Origin: Gammaproteobacteria bacterium
GTDB lineage: Bacteria > Pseudomonadota > Gammaproteobacteria > Legionellales > Legionellaceae
NCBI GenBank assembly: GCA_030147855.1
Contig: JASBUO010000010.1
Span: 1 to 43,423 of the forward strand
Length of the DNA stretch: 43,423 nucleotides
Direction of reading: 5' to 3'
In this document: positions 9,088-17,814 of the stretch, one piece after another
Layout of the letters: every line of letters starts with the position of its first letter
Position numbering within the stretch: position 1 is the first letter of the stretch
Notes under the pieces: model-generated
Databases searched by the model: none
What the model was told of the DNA's origin: nothing
What the model saw: the letters and a program-made list of their open reading frames with translations, nothing else
Position numbers and translations under genes: made by a program

Positions 9088-9113
9088 GTTTTTTTATTAC
9101 ATCCAACACAGAT

Positions 9114-10469
9114 TTATGACCCTGTTAATCGCATAACATCATTTCTTAATGCAATCACGGTTAAGGTCATTAAGACCACCAGTCCCAGTAAAACACCCAG
9201 CATTTTAGAGCGCTCAGATAACGAACGGCCCGTTATCCACTCAACCAGGGAATACATCAACTGCCCGCCATCCAAAATAGGGATGGGCAATAAATTTAAA
9301 ACCCCTAATCCAACACTTAACAGTGCTAAAAAAAACAAATAATAAACAAGCCCTCCTCGCGCCGAATGCCCCGCTCCTTCTGCAATCCCTAGAGGACCAC
9401 TCAAGTTTTTAAGCGGCACATTCCCTAAAAGCATGCGTCCAATCCCAACAACGGTCGCTTTCGTGAACAGCCATGTTTGCTTTGAGGCCGTTACAAGCGC
9501 ATCCATTGGACCTTCACGCTGCACGTACAACAAATCATTTGCGCGCGTACTAGCACCAGACAAAACACCTAGCATACCTTCTTCTTTCCCTGCCTTCGTT
9601 TGTGCTCCAAGTTGAACTGAAACACGCTTTTCTAACGCACCACGTTTCACCAAAAGCACAATCGTTTGATGTGGATGGTGTTTCACATAGGTTACAAGCA
9701 CACGCCAGTCATCCACCACTTGCCCATCAACCGCCTGTATCTCATCGCCCACTTGAAGCCCTGCGTGCATTGCAGGTGTGTTCGGAAATACTTCCTCGAT
9801 CCGCGGCAGCATTTTGGGTAATGCAGGCATAATTCCCAATTGCTGCAATGGGTCTGTTTCAGGCGACGGCGTTGCCCAATTACCTAAAGGCACTTGAAGA
9901 CGACGCTTTAATCCGTCAGCCCTTGATAAAACGCCCACATTTAACACACCTCGCCCACCCATATGTGGCATCAATGCATAGCGTACATCACGCCAACTTC
10001 GAACGGGCTCCCCATTCATTGTTTTAATTTCATCTTGTGCTACAAATCCGACGCTCTCCGCAAGGCTCTGTGGCAACACATCCTCTACAACGGGTGCTAA
10101 CGTTAACATGCCAATCATTGCAACGCACCAAAAAATTAAAAAAGCCAGCAAAAAATTGGCCAAAGGCCCTGCCAAAATAATTGCAACACGTTTAAAAATA
10201 GGTTGCGAATGCAGTGTATATGCGCGTGCTTTTAACGGCACTTCCTCACCTGAATCCCCTAAAAACTTAACATAGCCTCCAAGCGGAATCAGTGAAAAAG
10301 CAAACTCTGTGCCTTTCTTGTCTCTTTTTGAGAACAGTACCGGACCAAACCCAAATGAAAATCGCAGTACCTGAACCCCGCAGCGCCGCGCCACCCAAAA
10401 ATGTCCCGCCTCATGGATAGTCACCAACAAAAACAACGCCAACATAAAGTAGAATAGTGTCAGAAGCAT
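9114..10469 (-). CDS. rseP: Site-2 intramembrane zinc protease RseP
   Basis: Cleaves the anti-sigma factor RseA in the envelope stress response and clears signal-peptide remnants. The protein is 451 aa with four membrane helices. The zinc site HEAGH is at residues 19-23 in the first helix and the second metal-binding motif NLLPIPILDGGQ is near residue 390. Two PDZ domains lie between (around residues 120-300). Its ATG overlaps the cdsA stop (TAATG). Whether an RseA/SigmaE pair exists cannot be seen here. Confidence 0.96.
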   Translation of the reverse strand: MLLTLFYFMLALFLLVTIHEAGHFWVARRCGVQVLRFSFGFGPVLFSKRDKKGTEFAFSLIPLGGYVKFLGDSGEEVPLKARAYTLHSQPIFKRVAIILAGPLANFLLAFLIFWCVAMIGMLTLAPVVEDVLPQSLAESVGFVAQDEIKTMNGEPVRSWRDVRYALMPHMGGRGVLNVGVLSRADGLKRRLQVPLGNWATPSPETDPLQQLGIMPALPKMLPRIEEVFPNTPAMHAGLQVGDEIQAVDGQVVDDWRVLVTYVKHHPHQTIVLLVKRGALEKRVSVQLGAQTKAGKEEGMLGVLSGASTRANDLLYVQREGPMDALVTASKQTWLFTKATVVGIGRMLLGNVPLKNLSGPLGIAEGAGHSARGGLVYYLFFLALLSVGLGVLNLLPIPILDGGQLMYSLVEWITGRSLSERSKMLGVLLGLVVLMTLTVIALRNDVMRLTGS

Positions 10470-11272
10470 TATGCCAACCCAGGTAATACATAATAGTAAT
10501 AGCCTGCATAAAACAAAGGTAAGGCTGAAAGCAAACTATCAAGTCTATCGAGCACACCACCATGGCCTGGCAGTAATGTCCCTGTATCCTTTAAATGTTG
10601 CCTGCGTTTCAACATACTCACTGTCAAGTCACCAAACATAGACATCACAACGGTCAAAGCCGCAAGTCCAAACCAAATAGGTGCAGATGCAGGTGACCAC
10701 ATTATGTATCCAATCAGTGCCACCCCCATGGGCAATAACAAACCGCCCAATGCCCCCTCAATAGTTTTTCCTGAACTCACGCGCGGAATCAGTGCATGCT
10801 TACCCAACCAGTTTCCTACAAAATAAGCGCCTGAGTCTGAAATGCTAACCAAAGCTAATACATAAATAATGAGACCTGCACCATGCGACTGTTGATACAA
10901 TCCCGCAGCCGAAACACCTACCAATGGAAAAAATACACATCCTAACAAAGCAACCAGCCATGGAAAGCCCCAAACACGCTGTGATGCAGGATAAGTTAAG
11001 ATGGCAAGCACTACAAAAGCCCAAGTCAAAAGCCCCATTGCAAGCCAAAAAGCGAAGCATAACCAGCACACAAGTGTCGCAACGACTAAAAGACCCCAAA
11101 AGATAGCACGATGAGGTATTGTGAGCACTGGAATTAAAACTTGCCACTCATTCGCAGCAAGCCCTAATGCAAACACCAATAGCCCAAGCAATACCAAGGG
11201 GTGTGCATAGAGAATGGCGAATAAAAGTAATGGTACCAATATAGCTGCTGTAATTAATCTTTTTTTAAGCAT
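10469..11272 (-). CDS. cdsA: Phosphatidate cytidylyltransferase
   Basis: Integral membrane enzyme making CDP-diacylglycerol from phosphatidate and CTP, the branch point of phospholipid synthesis. I chose the ATG at 11272 (267 aa) rather than the in-frame TTG at 11284, because GAGGAAG directly upstream makes a good ribosome site. The start lies inside the end of uppS, an 8-base overlap. Eight or so hydrophobic segments are present. The CDS signature is at the C-terminus: KDTGTLLPGHGGVLDRLDS, preceded by SSGKTIEGALGG. Confidence 0.95.
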   Translation of the reverse strand: MLKKRLITAAILVPLLLFAILYAHPLVLLGLLVFALGLAANEWQVLIPVLTIPHRAIFWGLLVVATLVCWLCFAFWLAMGLLTWAFVVLAILTYPASQRVWGFPWLVALLGCVFFPLVGVSAAGLYQQSHGAGLIIYVLALVSISDSGAYFVGNWLGKHALIPRVSSGKTIEGALGGLLLPMGVALIGYIMWSPASAPIWFGLAALTVVMSMFGDLTVSMLKRRQHLKDTGTLLPGHGGVLDRLDSLLSALPLFYAGYYYYVLPGLA

Positions 11273-11999
11273 TTTCTTCCTCAATCATTTGACGCGAGGT
11301 TTTACCATAGCGTCGTTCACGCGAAGCAAACCAAGCTAATGCTTTATCGAATTCATCCGGGGTAAACTCAGGCCACGCGACATTTGTAAAATACAACTCA
11401 CTATAAGCCAGCTGCCACAAGAAAAAATTACTAATCCGCTGCTCGCCACTCGTGCGAATCAACATATCAGGCTCAGGCAAGCCACACGTAACAAGTGCAT
11501 CTGCAATGACACTTTCACTGATATCATCAGGCAAAAGCGCGCCCGACCGAACACGATTCGCAAGGCCACGCATAGCACCCAGTAAGTCCCAGCGCCCACT
11601 GTAATTGAACATGATGTTTAAATTCAATGTTGTGTTATTTTTTGTAAGTGACTCACTGGTTTGAATCAGTGTTTGCAGGACATCATCGAGTGCCTCTCGT
11701 TCACCTAAAAATCTTAAGCGCACACCTTCTTGATATAACGCCTCAAGTTCACGCTCAAGAAACTCAAACAACAAATCCATGAGGCAACCAACCTCTTCTG
11801 CAGGACGTGCCCAATTCTCTTGACCAAAAGCAAATAAGCTTAATACTGAAATATGCTTCGCAGAGCACGCTTTCACAATCCCTCGTACAGCCTCGGCACC
11901 AGCACGATGCCCTTCAAAACGTGGAAGCCCTTGAGCTTCAGCCCAGCGCCCATTGCCATCCATTATTATCGCAACATGCTGTGGTATTTTTTGCTTCAA
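11265..11999 (-). CDS. uppS: Undecaprenyl diphosphate synthase (UppS), TTG start
   Basis: Cis-prenyltransferase making the C55 lipid carrier for peptidoglycan and O-antigen; 244 aa. The signature IIMDGNGRWAEAQGLPRFEGH near the N-terminus contains the catalytic Asp and phosphate-binding residues, and the C-terminal RTSGEQRISNFFLWQLAYSE is equally typical. The only possible initiation codon upstream of the signature is the TTG at 11999, because TGA closes the frame three codons earlier. GGATGA provides a ribosome site. It heads the envelope cluster and is divergent from gpmI. Confidence 0.96.
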   Translation of the reverse strand: MKQKIPQHVAIIMDGNGRWAEAQGLPRFEGHRAGAEAVRGIVKACSAKHISVLSLFAFGQENWARPAEEVGCLMDLLFEFLERELEALYQEGVRLRFLGEREALDDVLQTLIQTSESLTKNNTTLNLNIMFNYSGRWDLLGAMRGLANRVRSGALLPDDISESVIADALVTCGLPEPDMLIRTSGEQRISNFFLWQLAYSELYFTNVAWPEFTPDEFDKALAWFASRERRYGKTSRQMIEEENA

Positions 12000-12004
12000 G
12001 ACAC

Positions 12005-12033
12005 TTCATCCATTGAAAAAAATGGCCTATAGT
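12005..12033 (+). promoter_or_regulatory. Candidate promoter of gpmI
   Basis: In the 68-base gap between divergent uppS and gpmI, TATAGT (12028-12033) is a good -10 box. At 17 bases upstream stands only a weak -35 (TTCATC). The predicted start is about 30 bases before the gpmI ATG. No other convincing box was seen in this short gap. Confidence 0.3.
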
Positions 12034-12067
12034 CTAACCTCTTTATCTTAAAAGTTTAAGAGCTAAA

Positions 12068-13615
12068 ATGTTAAACAGCCCCCCTTTAGTTTTTATGATC
12101 CTTGATGGCTTCGGTTATTCTAAACATTCAGCACATAATGCCATCAAACAGGCACATACGCCCCAATGGGATGAGTGGTGGCAACATAACCCACATACAT
12201 TAATCGAAGCATCAGGAAAACGCGTTGGTTTGCCCGAGGCCCAAATGGGTAACTCAGAAGTGGGACACATGCACATCGGCGCAGGCCGAGTTATTTTTCA
12301 AGACTTCACGCGTATTAATGATGCGATTCAAACGGGTGCCTTTAATACTAATCCAATTTTCACCCAAACCATCGACCCTCTAAAAAAAACAAAAAAAACA
12401 CTCCATATTCTAGGGCTATTGTCACCAGGAGGTGTTCACAGCCATGAAGACCATTTATTTGCTTTTTTAAACCTGTGCAAACAACACCACTTCGACCAGA
12501 TTGCGCTACACCTCTTCCTTGACGGGCGTGACACACCTCCACAAAGTGCGCTTGAAAGTATCGAGCGTCTTGAAAAAGTTATTGAGGATTCGCCAAAAGT
12601 CACTATTTGCTCTATTTCAGGCCGCTACTACGCACTCGATCGCGACAAGCGATGGGATCGCATCAAGCCAGTATACCAGTGCATAACCAAAGGTCTTGCT
12701 GCATCGCACTTTGGAGCGCCCAAGGACGCCATTCAATTTTATTATCAAGATGGTATTTCTGATGAGTTCATTCCACCGACACGCATCGGAGAGGCAAAGC
12801 CCATGCAAACAGGAGATGCCATTTTTTTCTTCAATTTTCGCGCTGATAGAGCAAGGCAATTAACAGAAGCGCTCACTGCAAAAGACTTTACTGGTTTCTC
12901 TCGAGGCGACCAGCCTCACTTCAGCCGTTTTGTGAGTATGACGCGCTATGCCAGTGACTTAAATACCATCCCTGCCTTTCCCCCGTTCAATCTAACAGAC
13001 ACACTCGGAGAAGTACTCGCCCGCCATCACTTACGACAATTACGCGTTGCTGAGACCGAGAAATATGCTCATGTCACTTTCTTCTTAAATGGTGGCATAG
13101 AAGCCACTTTCGATGGCGAAGATAGAGTGCTTGTGCCATCTCCGAAGGTCACAACCTACAACCTAAAACCTGAAATGAGTGCACCACAAGTTACACAAGC
13201 AATACTCGACGCCATTCATCATCAAACCCATGATGTGATTATTTGTAACTATGCCAATGCCGATATGGTAGGACACACCGGTGACTTTAAAGCCACTTGT
13301 GATGCAATTGAGCACCTTGACCATTCTATGCATGAAATTGGCAAAGCGCTTCAATCTGTTCATGGTCAATTACTCATTACAGCAGACCATGGTAATGCAG
13401 AGTCAATGTTCAATACAAGAACTGAGCAGCCTCATACAGCCCACACCACTAATCCAGTCCCGCTGCTTTATGTAGGTGATAAACGTTGGTACTTCAAGCA
13501 AGGCATACAAGGCTCACTCATTGATATCGCACCCACTTTACTCACATTACTTGGCATAGAGCCGCCAAAAGCAATGAGTGGTCAGTCACTTTTAGCCTGT
13601 GATGCAACACCATGA
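12068..13615 (+). CDS. gpmI: 2,3-bisphosphoglycerate-independent phosphoglycerate mutase
   Basis: Two-manganese enzyme interconverting 3- and 2-phosphoglycerate in glycolysis and gluconeogenesis; 515 aa, the usual length. The metal-binding start MILDGFGYS and the phosphoserine nucleophile S63 in GNSEVGHMHIGAGR are present, as are GRDTPP and the C-terminal metal site TADHGNAE. The stop overlaps the next start (ATGA), giving the common gammaproteobacterial order gpmI-envC-ctpA. Confidence 0.97.
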   Translation: MLNSPPLVFMILDGFGYSKHSAHNAIKQAHTPQWDEWWQHNPHTLIEASGKRVGLPEAQMGNSEVGHMHIGAGRVIFQDFTRINDAIQTGAFNTNPIFTQTIDPLKKTKKTLHILGLLSPGGVHSHEDHLFAFLNLCKQHHFDQIALHLFLDGRDTPPQSALESIERLEKVIEDSPKVTICSISGRYYALDRDKRWDRIKPVYQCITKGLAASHFGAPKDAIQFYYQDGISDEFIPPTRIGEAKPMQTGDAIFFFNFRADRARQLTEALTAKDFTGFSRGDQPHFSRFVSMTRYASDLNTIPAFPPFNLTDTLGEVLARHHLRQLRVAETEKYAHVTFFLNGGIEATFDGEDRVLVPSPKVTTYNLKPEMSAPQVTQAILDAIHHQTHDVIICNYANADMVGHTGDFKATCDAIEHLDHSMHEIGKALQSVHGQLLITADHGNAESMFNTRTEQPHTAHTTNPVPLLYVGDKRWYFKQGIQGSLIDIAPTLLTLLGIEPPKAMSGQSLLACDATP

Positions 13616-14706
13616 ATGCCACTACAATCTGTTTTATCCTATTGCTCGCTCTATCAAACAATGGGTATGCCTCGTCCACAAAAAAACAGCTCCATCATCT
13701 CGAAGAACGCATGATAAACATCAAAAATCAGCTCTCTCAAGACGAAAGCTCCCGAGACATGCTTTATAAAAAACTCGCACAAACCGAAAAAAAAATGGGA
13801 AAAGACTTACACAAACTCCACCAATTAGCTCCAAAGGCTGCACAAAAAAAAGCAGCGATTGAGTCCATTACGAAACATATAGAAACACTCAACCAGCAAC
13901 TCAAAACCCAAGAGAAAGTACTCGCACAGCACGTCCGAGCAAGACACAGACTAGGTACTATTCATCCATGGCAATGGCTAGTCCACCAAGAAACACCGCG
14001 CACACTATCACGCCTGTTTGTATTTTATGATTATCTATTTCAAGCTGATCAACACATTATCGAACAAGTACACGAAACAAGCATGCGTCTCTCAAAGCAG
14101 CAAACAGCTCTTTCTCTCGAACAAAAAAAGCTGGATGCGCTTGAAAAAAAACTCACGCTTCGGCAAGCTCGTTTAAAGGCGATGAAACAAAAACAACAAA
14201 GCTTAATCAGCACACTCAATCGGCAAATCCAAACAAAAAATGAACAACTCAAAACCTTGCGTGAGGACAAAGCGGGTCTGCAATCTCTGCTTAAAAAGCT
14301 CGATATGCGTCCTCAAAAATTATTATTTACTCCCAAGCAGTTAAGCCTGGAAGGAAAGCGTTTGGACAACCCCATCAATCATCCTACCCAACAAACAAAA
14401 CCTTTAAACCAAGGCCTAGTATTTTTTGCCAATGAGGGCACACCGGTTACATCGGTTCTACCAGGTAAAGTTATTTTCAGTGATTGGCTCAAGGGGTATG
14501 GGCTACTTTTAATTATCGATCATGGTAACAGCATCATGAGCTTATATGCGCATAATGCCTCACTCTTTAAAACGCTTGGCGCCTCAGTTAAACAAGGCGA
14601 GCAAATTGCAACCGTGGGACACACCGGTGGACTCCGAGAAAACGGTCTATACTTCGAAGTAAGAAGGCGAGGAAGGGCCATCCCTCCTCGTGAATGGATG
14701 TCTTGA
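13612..14706 (+). CDS. envC: Murein hydrolase activator EnvC, degenerate LytM domain
   Basis: Periplasmic activator of septal N-acetylmuramoyl-L-alanine amidases. The 364 aa begin with a short signal peptide (cleavage near NNGYA), then a long coiled coil (about residues 25-225) and a C-terminal LytM/M23-like domain (about 250-364). The M23 zinc ligands are missing: the first histidine motif is replaced (around LNQGLVFF) and the last HxH motif reads LYFEV. E. coli EnvC is degenerate in the same way, so this is an activator and not a hydrolase. The conserved GYGLLLIIDHG and SLYAHN stretches remain. Confidence 0.88.
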   Translation: MNATTICFILLLALSNNGYASSTKKQLHHLEERMINIKNQLSQDESSRDMLYKKLAQTEKKMGKDLHKLHQLAPKAAQKKAAIESITKHIETLNQQLKTQEKVLAQHVRARHRLGTIHPWQWLVHQETPRTLSRLFVFYDYLFQADQHIIEQVHETSMRLSKQQTALSLEQKKLDALEKKLTLRQARLKAMKQKQQSLISTLNRQIQTKNEQLKTLREDKAGLQSLLKKLDMRPQKLLFTPKQLSLEGKRLDNPINHPTQQTKPLNQGLVFFANEGTPVTSVLPGKVIFSDWLKGYGLLLIIDHGNSIMSLYAHNASLFKTLGASVKQGEQIATVGHTGGLRENGLYFEVRRRGRAIPPREWMS

Positions 14707-14733
14707 TGCAATGCATCGAGCAAGGAGAACACT

Positions 14734-16077
14734 ATGCACTACAATTTGATATCCCGCTTCAAATGCACGCTATTTTTTATCACAGCTGTGTCCTTCCCCC
14801 TCTCTCTATATGCATTACCCACGCCGCTTCCTCCTCAAAAAGCAGAACCTTCTGGCATTCCTATGGAGGATGTGCAACGTTTCTCAAATGCCATTGCACA
14901 AATTAAACAATATTATGTGAACCCTATCAGTGATAAAGAATTATTTGATAATGCAATTCGTGGCATGCTTGCAGGCCTTGACCCACACTCTAATTATCTC
15001 AATGAGGAAGAGTTTAAAGAATTACAAACGGTTACTAGTGGCGAATTTGGTGGCCTTGGCATTGAAGTTACCATGGAAGATGGCCTCATTAAAGTGATTA
15101 CCCCACTTATCGATGCACCTGCTATTAAAGCGGGTATTAAATCGGGAGATTATATTGTTAAAGTCGGCTCTCATGCAGTTCAGGGCATTGATTTAAGACA
15201 AGCTGTTGGACTAATGCGTGGTAAAATTGGGGAGCCAGTTACGCTGACTGTATTACGAAAAGGTGAGAAAAAACCCCTCGTCTTCAAGTTAGTACGTGAA
15301 AACATACAAATTAAAAGCGTTGATAATAAATTACTAGACAATAAATACGGTTATATTCGTCTGGCTCAATTTCAAGCGCTCACTTCTAAAGACATGTTAA
15401 ACAGCATTGATCAACTCAAACGCGAATCAAAAGGTGAATTAAAAGGCCTTATTCTTGACCTAAGAAACAACCCAGGAGGCTTACTCGATTCAGCAATTCA
15501 AGTTGCAGATGCTTTCATTGATAAAAAACCAAATGGTAAAGAAGAGCTCATTGTTTACACAGAAGGTCGCTTACCCGGCTCACGCTTTACCGCCGTTGCA
15601 AATGCAGGCGATGTACTTGATAATGCCCCCATAGTTGTCATTATTAATGGCGGCTCTGCAAGTGCCTCTGAAATTGTAGCAGGCGCGCTCAAAGACCATA
15701 AGCGCGCAGTCATTGTGGGCAAACCAAGCTTTGGTAAAGGATCTGTTCAGTCTGTCTTGCCGCTTGATAATAAAACGGGCATCAAACTCACAACAGCCCT
15801 TTACTACACACCATCAGGGGTATCTATTCAGGCAGAAGGGATTAAGCCAGACATTACTATTGAAGAAATTGCGGTGCCCAAAACACAACAAGAAAATCCA
15901 CTGGCAAACTTTAGTGAGGCAGACCTACACGGCCACCTAAAAAATGGTAGCAAAGAAGTAGTCATTAAAAGCCCCGATAAAAAGTCTAAAGTGGATGAAA
16001 AAGCACTGCTATATGATGATTATCAGCTGTATGCAGCACTGACCATTTTAAAAAGCTTAGCGATTACAAAGCGTTAA
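14734..16077 (+). CDS. ctpA: C-terminal processing peptidase (S41 family) CtpA
   Basis: Periplasmic serine protease of 447 aa with a signal peptide (about residues 1-27), a PDZ domain (about 95-185) and the S41 catalytic domain. The Ser/Lys dyad is visible as S310 in GGSASASEI and K335 in PSFGKGSVQS; the spacing of 25 residues equals that of E. coli Prc (S430/K455). It trims C-termini of periplasmic and outer-membrane-associated proteins, possibly murein hydrolases given its place after envC. It starts 27 bases after envC with AAGGAG upstream. Confidence 0.95.
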   Translation: MHYNLISRFKCTLFFITAVSFPLSLYALPTPLPPQKAEPSGIPMEDVQRFSNAIAQIKQYYVNPISDKELFDNAIRGMLAGLDPHSNYLNEEEFKELQTVTSGEFGGLGIEVTMEDGLIKVITPLIDAPAIKAGIKSGDYIVKVGSHAVQGIDLRQAVGLMRGKIGEPVTLTVLRKGEKKPLVFKLVRENIQIKSVDNKLLDNKYGYIRLAQFQALTSKDMLNSIDQLKRESKGELKGLILDLRNNPGGLLDSAIQVADAFIDKKPNGKEELIVYTEGRLPGSRFTAVANAGDVLDNAPIVVIINGGSASASEIVAGALKDHKRAVIVGKPSFGKGSVQSVLPLDNKTGIKLTTALYYTPSGVSIQAEGIKPDITIEEIAVPKTQQENPLANFSEADLHGHLKNGSKEVVIKSPDKKSKVDEKALLYDDYQLYAALTILKSLAITKR

Positions 16078-16180
16078 GCAAGTTAAGTGCCGAGACGTGA
16101 TAATCTGTACTTGTATAAAGCAAAAAAAGAAGCTATTGTGCGGCATATTTTAAAACTTGAAGTTACTTCACTCTATTAAT

Positions 16181-16924
16181 ATGCCGCTTTTATCGAACAC
16201 ACAATACCCCTATGCAAGACCAGATACTGTAATTGTTATTCAAGAGCAACGCTTTGAAGAGCTGAGACCCTATATACGCTATTTATGCGAGCACCCTGAA
16301 GAACCCGATGCCTGCGCCCATACATTTGTACAACTCATGTCAAACCCCACTATTCCGGGTGATATTTTGTGCCAGCTACTCGAGCACTTTAAGCTCAGTA
16401 CAGATTCCATTCAATACCTTGCCCACGCACCACAACTCAAGAAAAATGTTTATGAACACCTTGAAAATTTAGAAGCAACGCCAACGCACCTTACTCTACT
16501 CAAAAAATGTATTGATAAAACAACAGTAATTGGACAATTTTTTCATGAAAAAACAAATAAACTCGATTTCTGGACAACGGCGCCAAAGACACTCGAAAAA
16601 ATTCAAACACTGATAACCAATATGGAAGCAATGCTTCAAGCATACGAAACAGCTGCTTCTCAAAACACTGAAGCAAACACACAAGCACTTGCTTTATTGG
16701 TACAAACACTTCCATCTGAGCCTGAGAGTGTAACACCTTCACAAGTAACAGCAGCACCTGATTTGCTTGCACAAAATGCAACAACGCCACCACCTGCTGC
16801 AGAAAAAATGGCGCTTTCGCGCAACCTCGTATACCTCATTGCGTTCATGGTGATTCCTGTCACGTACCTCCTGCTTTCTCAAACAGGAGAAGAGGCCATT
16901 GTTAAGAACCAACCAAGCCCTTAA
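16181..16924 (+). CDS. Unrecognised putative tail-anchored protein upstream of icmH
   Basis: Not recognised. From the ATG at 16181 it has 247 aa; an in-frame TTG at 16157 would add eight, and neither start has a good Shine-Dalgarno. The first 165 residues look helical and soluble. A low-complexity linker rich in A, T, P and Q follows (about 165-210). A single hydrophobic helix (NLVYLIAFMVIPVTYLLL) lies about 15 residues from the C-terminus. There is no N-terminal signal, so the bulk probably faces the cytoplasm. It precedes icmH by 101 bases on the same strand. It may be an accessory secretion protein or an effector, but no motif proves either. Confidence 0.7.
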   Translation: MPLLSNTQYPYARPDTVIVIQEQRFEELRPYIRYLCEHPEEPDACAHTFVQLMSNPTIPGDILCQLLEHFKLSTDSIQYLAHAPQLKKNVYEHLENLEATPTHLTLLKKCIDKTTVIGQFFHEKTNKLDFWTTAPKTLEKIQTLITNMEAMLQAYETAASQNTEANTQALALLVQTLPSEPESVTPSQVTAAPDLLAQNATTPPPAAEKMALSRNLVYLIAFMVIPVTYLLLSQTGEEAIVKNQPSP

Positions 16925-16983
16925 GAGGCATAAGATTTAGAGTAGTACGGTCGGCACCCTGTAACCCCTTCTCATTTTACATC

Positions 16984-16999
16984 AGATAACGTATTATCT
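16984..16999. promoter_or_regulatory. Inverted repeat upstream of icmH
   Basis: AGATAA (16984-16989) and TTATCT (16994-16999) form a 6-base inverted repeat with a 4-base centre, 27 bases before the icmH start. It could be an operator of the icmHF pair. I saw no PmrA-like or CpxR-like direct repeat. A good ribosome site (AGGGGAAG) follows at 17016-17023. Confidence 0.25.
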
Positions 17000-17025
17000 T
17001 CTGAGCACATTATTTAGGGGAAGAC

Positions 17026-17814
17026 ATGTCGGCCAGTCCCTGTTCAACGTCTCTCATCACCCAGTTTAAGCAACCGGGGGCGCTTAAAACGCAGCCAGGT
17101 TATTATCGCTCTAAGCTATTCAGTACCCCCACCACTTCTAATGCTTTTTTGACCGCAGCAGGGCCTTTATTTTCTTTACTAGAGCGTCTTGGCACAAGCC
17201 ACGCCCTTCCGCCTATTGAAGTTGTTTGGAAGAACCTTGACCACGAACTCAAAGCCTTTCAAAGCCGCTTGTCAAGCCTTGAGTGCGCAGAAGAGCTCGC
17301 TGCTATGGCCCAATACTTTATACATGCAACTGTCGATGAGTTGCTTGGCAAAAACTATTTACGTGTATTTGAAACAGCAGCTACGTTTTCAGCCTTTACA
17401 CCTCCGTCACAGGACAATACCGGCCCTGAGAAGCGCTTTTTTGAATTGGTTAATTACATCAAAGCACGCCCCAATCAATATCTGGATTTGGTTGAGCTAG
17501 CATACTACTGCCTGATTTCAGGGTTTGAAGGCGAACATCATGTCAGTACAACAGGTCGACAAACGCTTGACAACCTCATTGAAGACCTACATGAGCTGAT
17601 TCAAACCAATCGCGTAAAAAAAACCATTCGCCTTTTTACTCCACCGAAACCTGCTGAAACAGACGTAAAAATTGATCATAAACCCTGGGTTAAAAGTACG
17701 TGTCTTGCATGTGTAATACTAATTGGTGCTTACTGCTTCAGCCAAGCGTTACTTGAGCACAAAGCAAAGACTATTTTAAACGAACGATTCCAACCGATAC
17801 ATGTAGGGCATTAA
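17026..17814 (+). CDS. icmH: Dot/Icm type IVB secretion protein IcmH (DotU)
   Basis: Inner-membrane protein of the DotU/TssL family that, with IcmF, stabilises the Dot/Icm core complex and helps place it at the pole. It is 262 aa: a cytoplasmic helical domain (about residues 35-200), one membrane helix near the C-terminus (about 224-242) and a short periplasmic tail. Stretches such as ATVDELLGKNYLR, GPEKRFFELVNYIK and RPNQYLDLVELAYYCL are strongly Legionella IcmH-like. It has no OmpA-like extension, unlike many type VI homologues. The stop overlaps the icmF start (TAATG). Confidence 0.93.
   Translation: MSASPCSTSLITQFKQPGALKTQPGYYRSKLFSTPTTSNAFLTAAGPLFSLLERLGTSHALPPIEVVWKNLDHELKAFQSRLSSLECAEELAAMAQYFIHATVDELLGKNYLRVFETAATFSAFTPPSQDNTGPEKRFFELVNYIKARPNQYLDLVELAYYCLISGFEGEHHVSTTGRQTLDNLIEDLHELIQTNRVKKTIRLFTPPKPAETDVKIDHKPWVKSTCLACVILIGAYCFSQALLEHKAKTILNERFQPIHVGH

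Noticed and set aside
13612-14706. Calling the M23 protein an active endopeptidase
   Set aside because: The zinc-binding histidines are absent and the coiled-coil plus gene order fit EnvC, which is naturally inactive.
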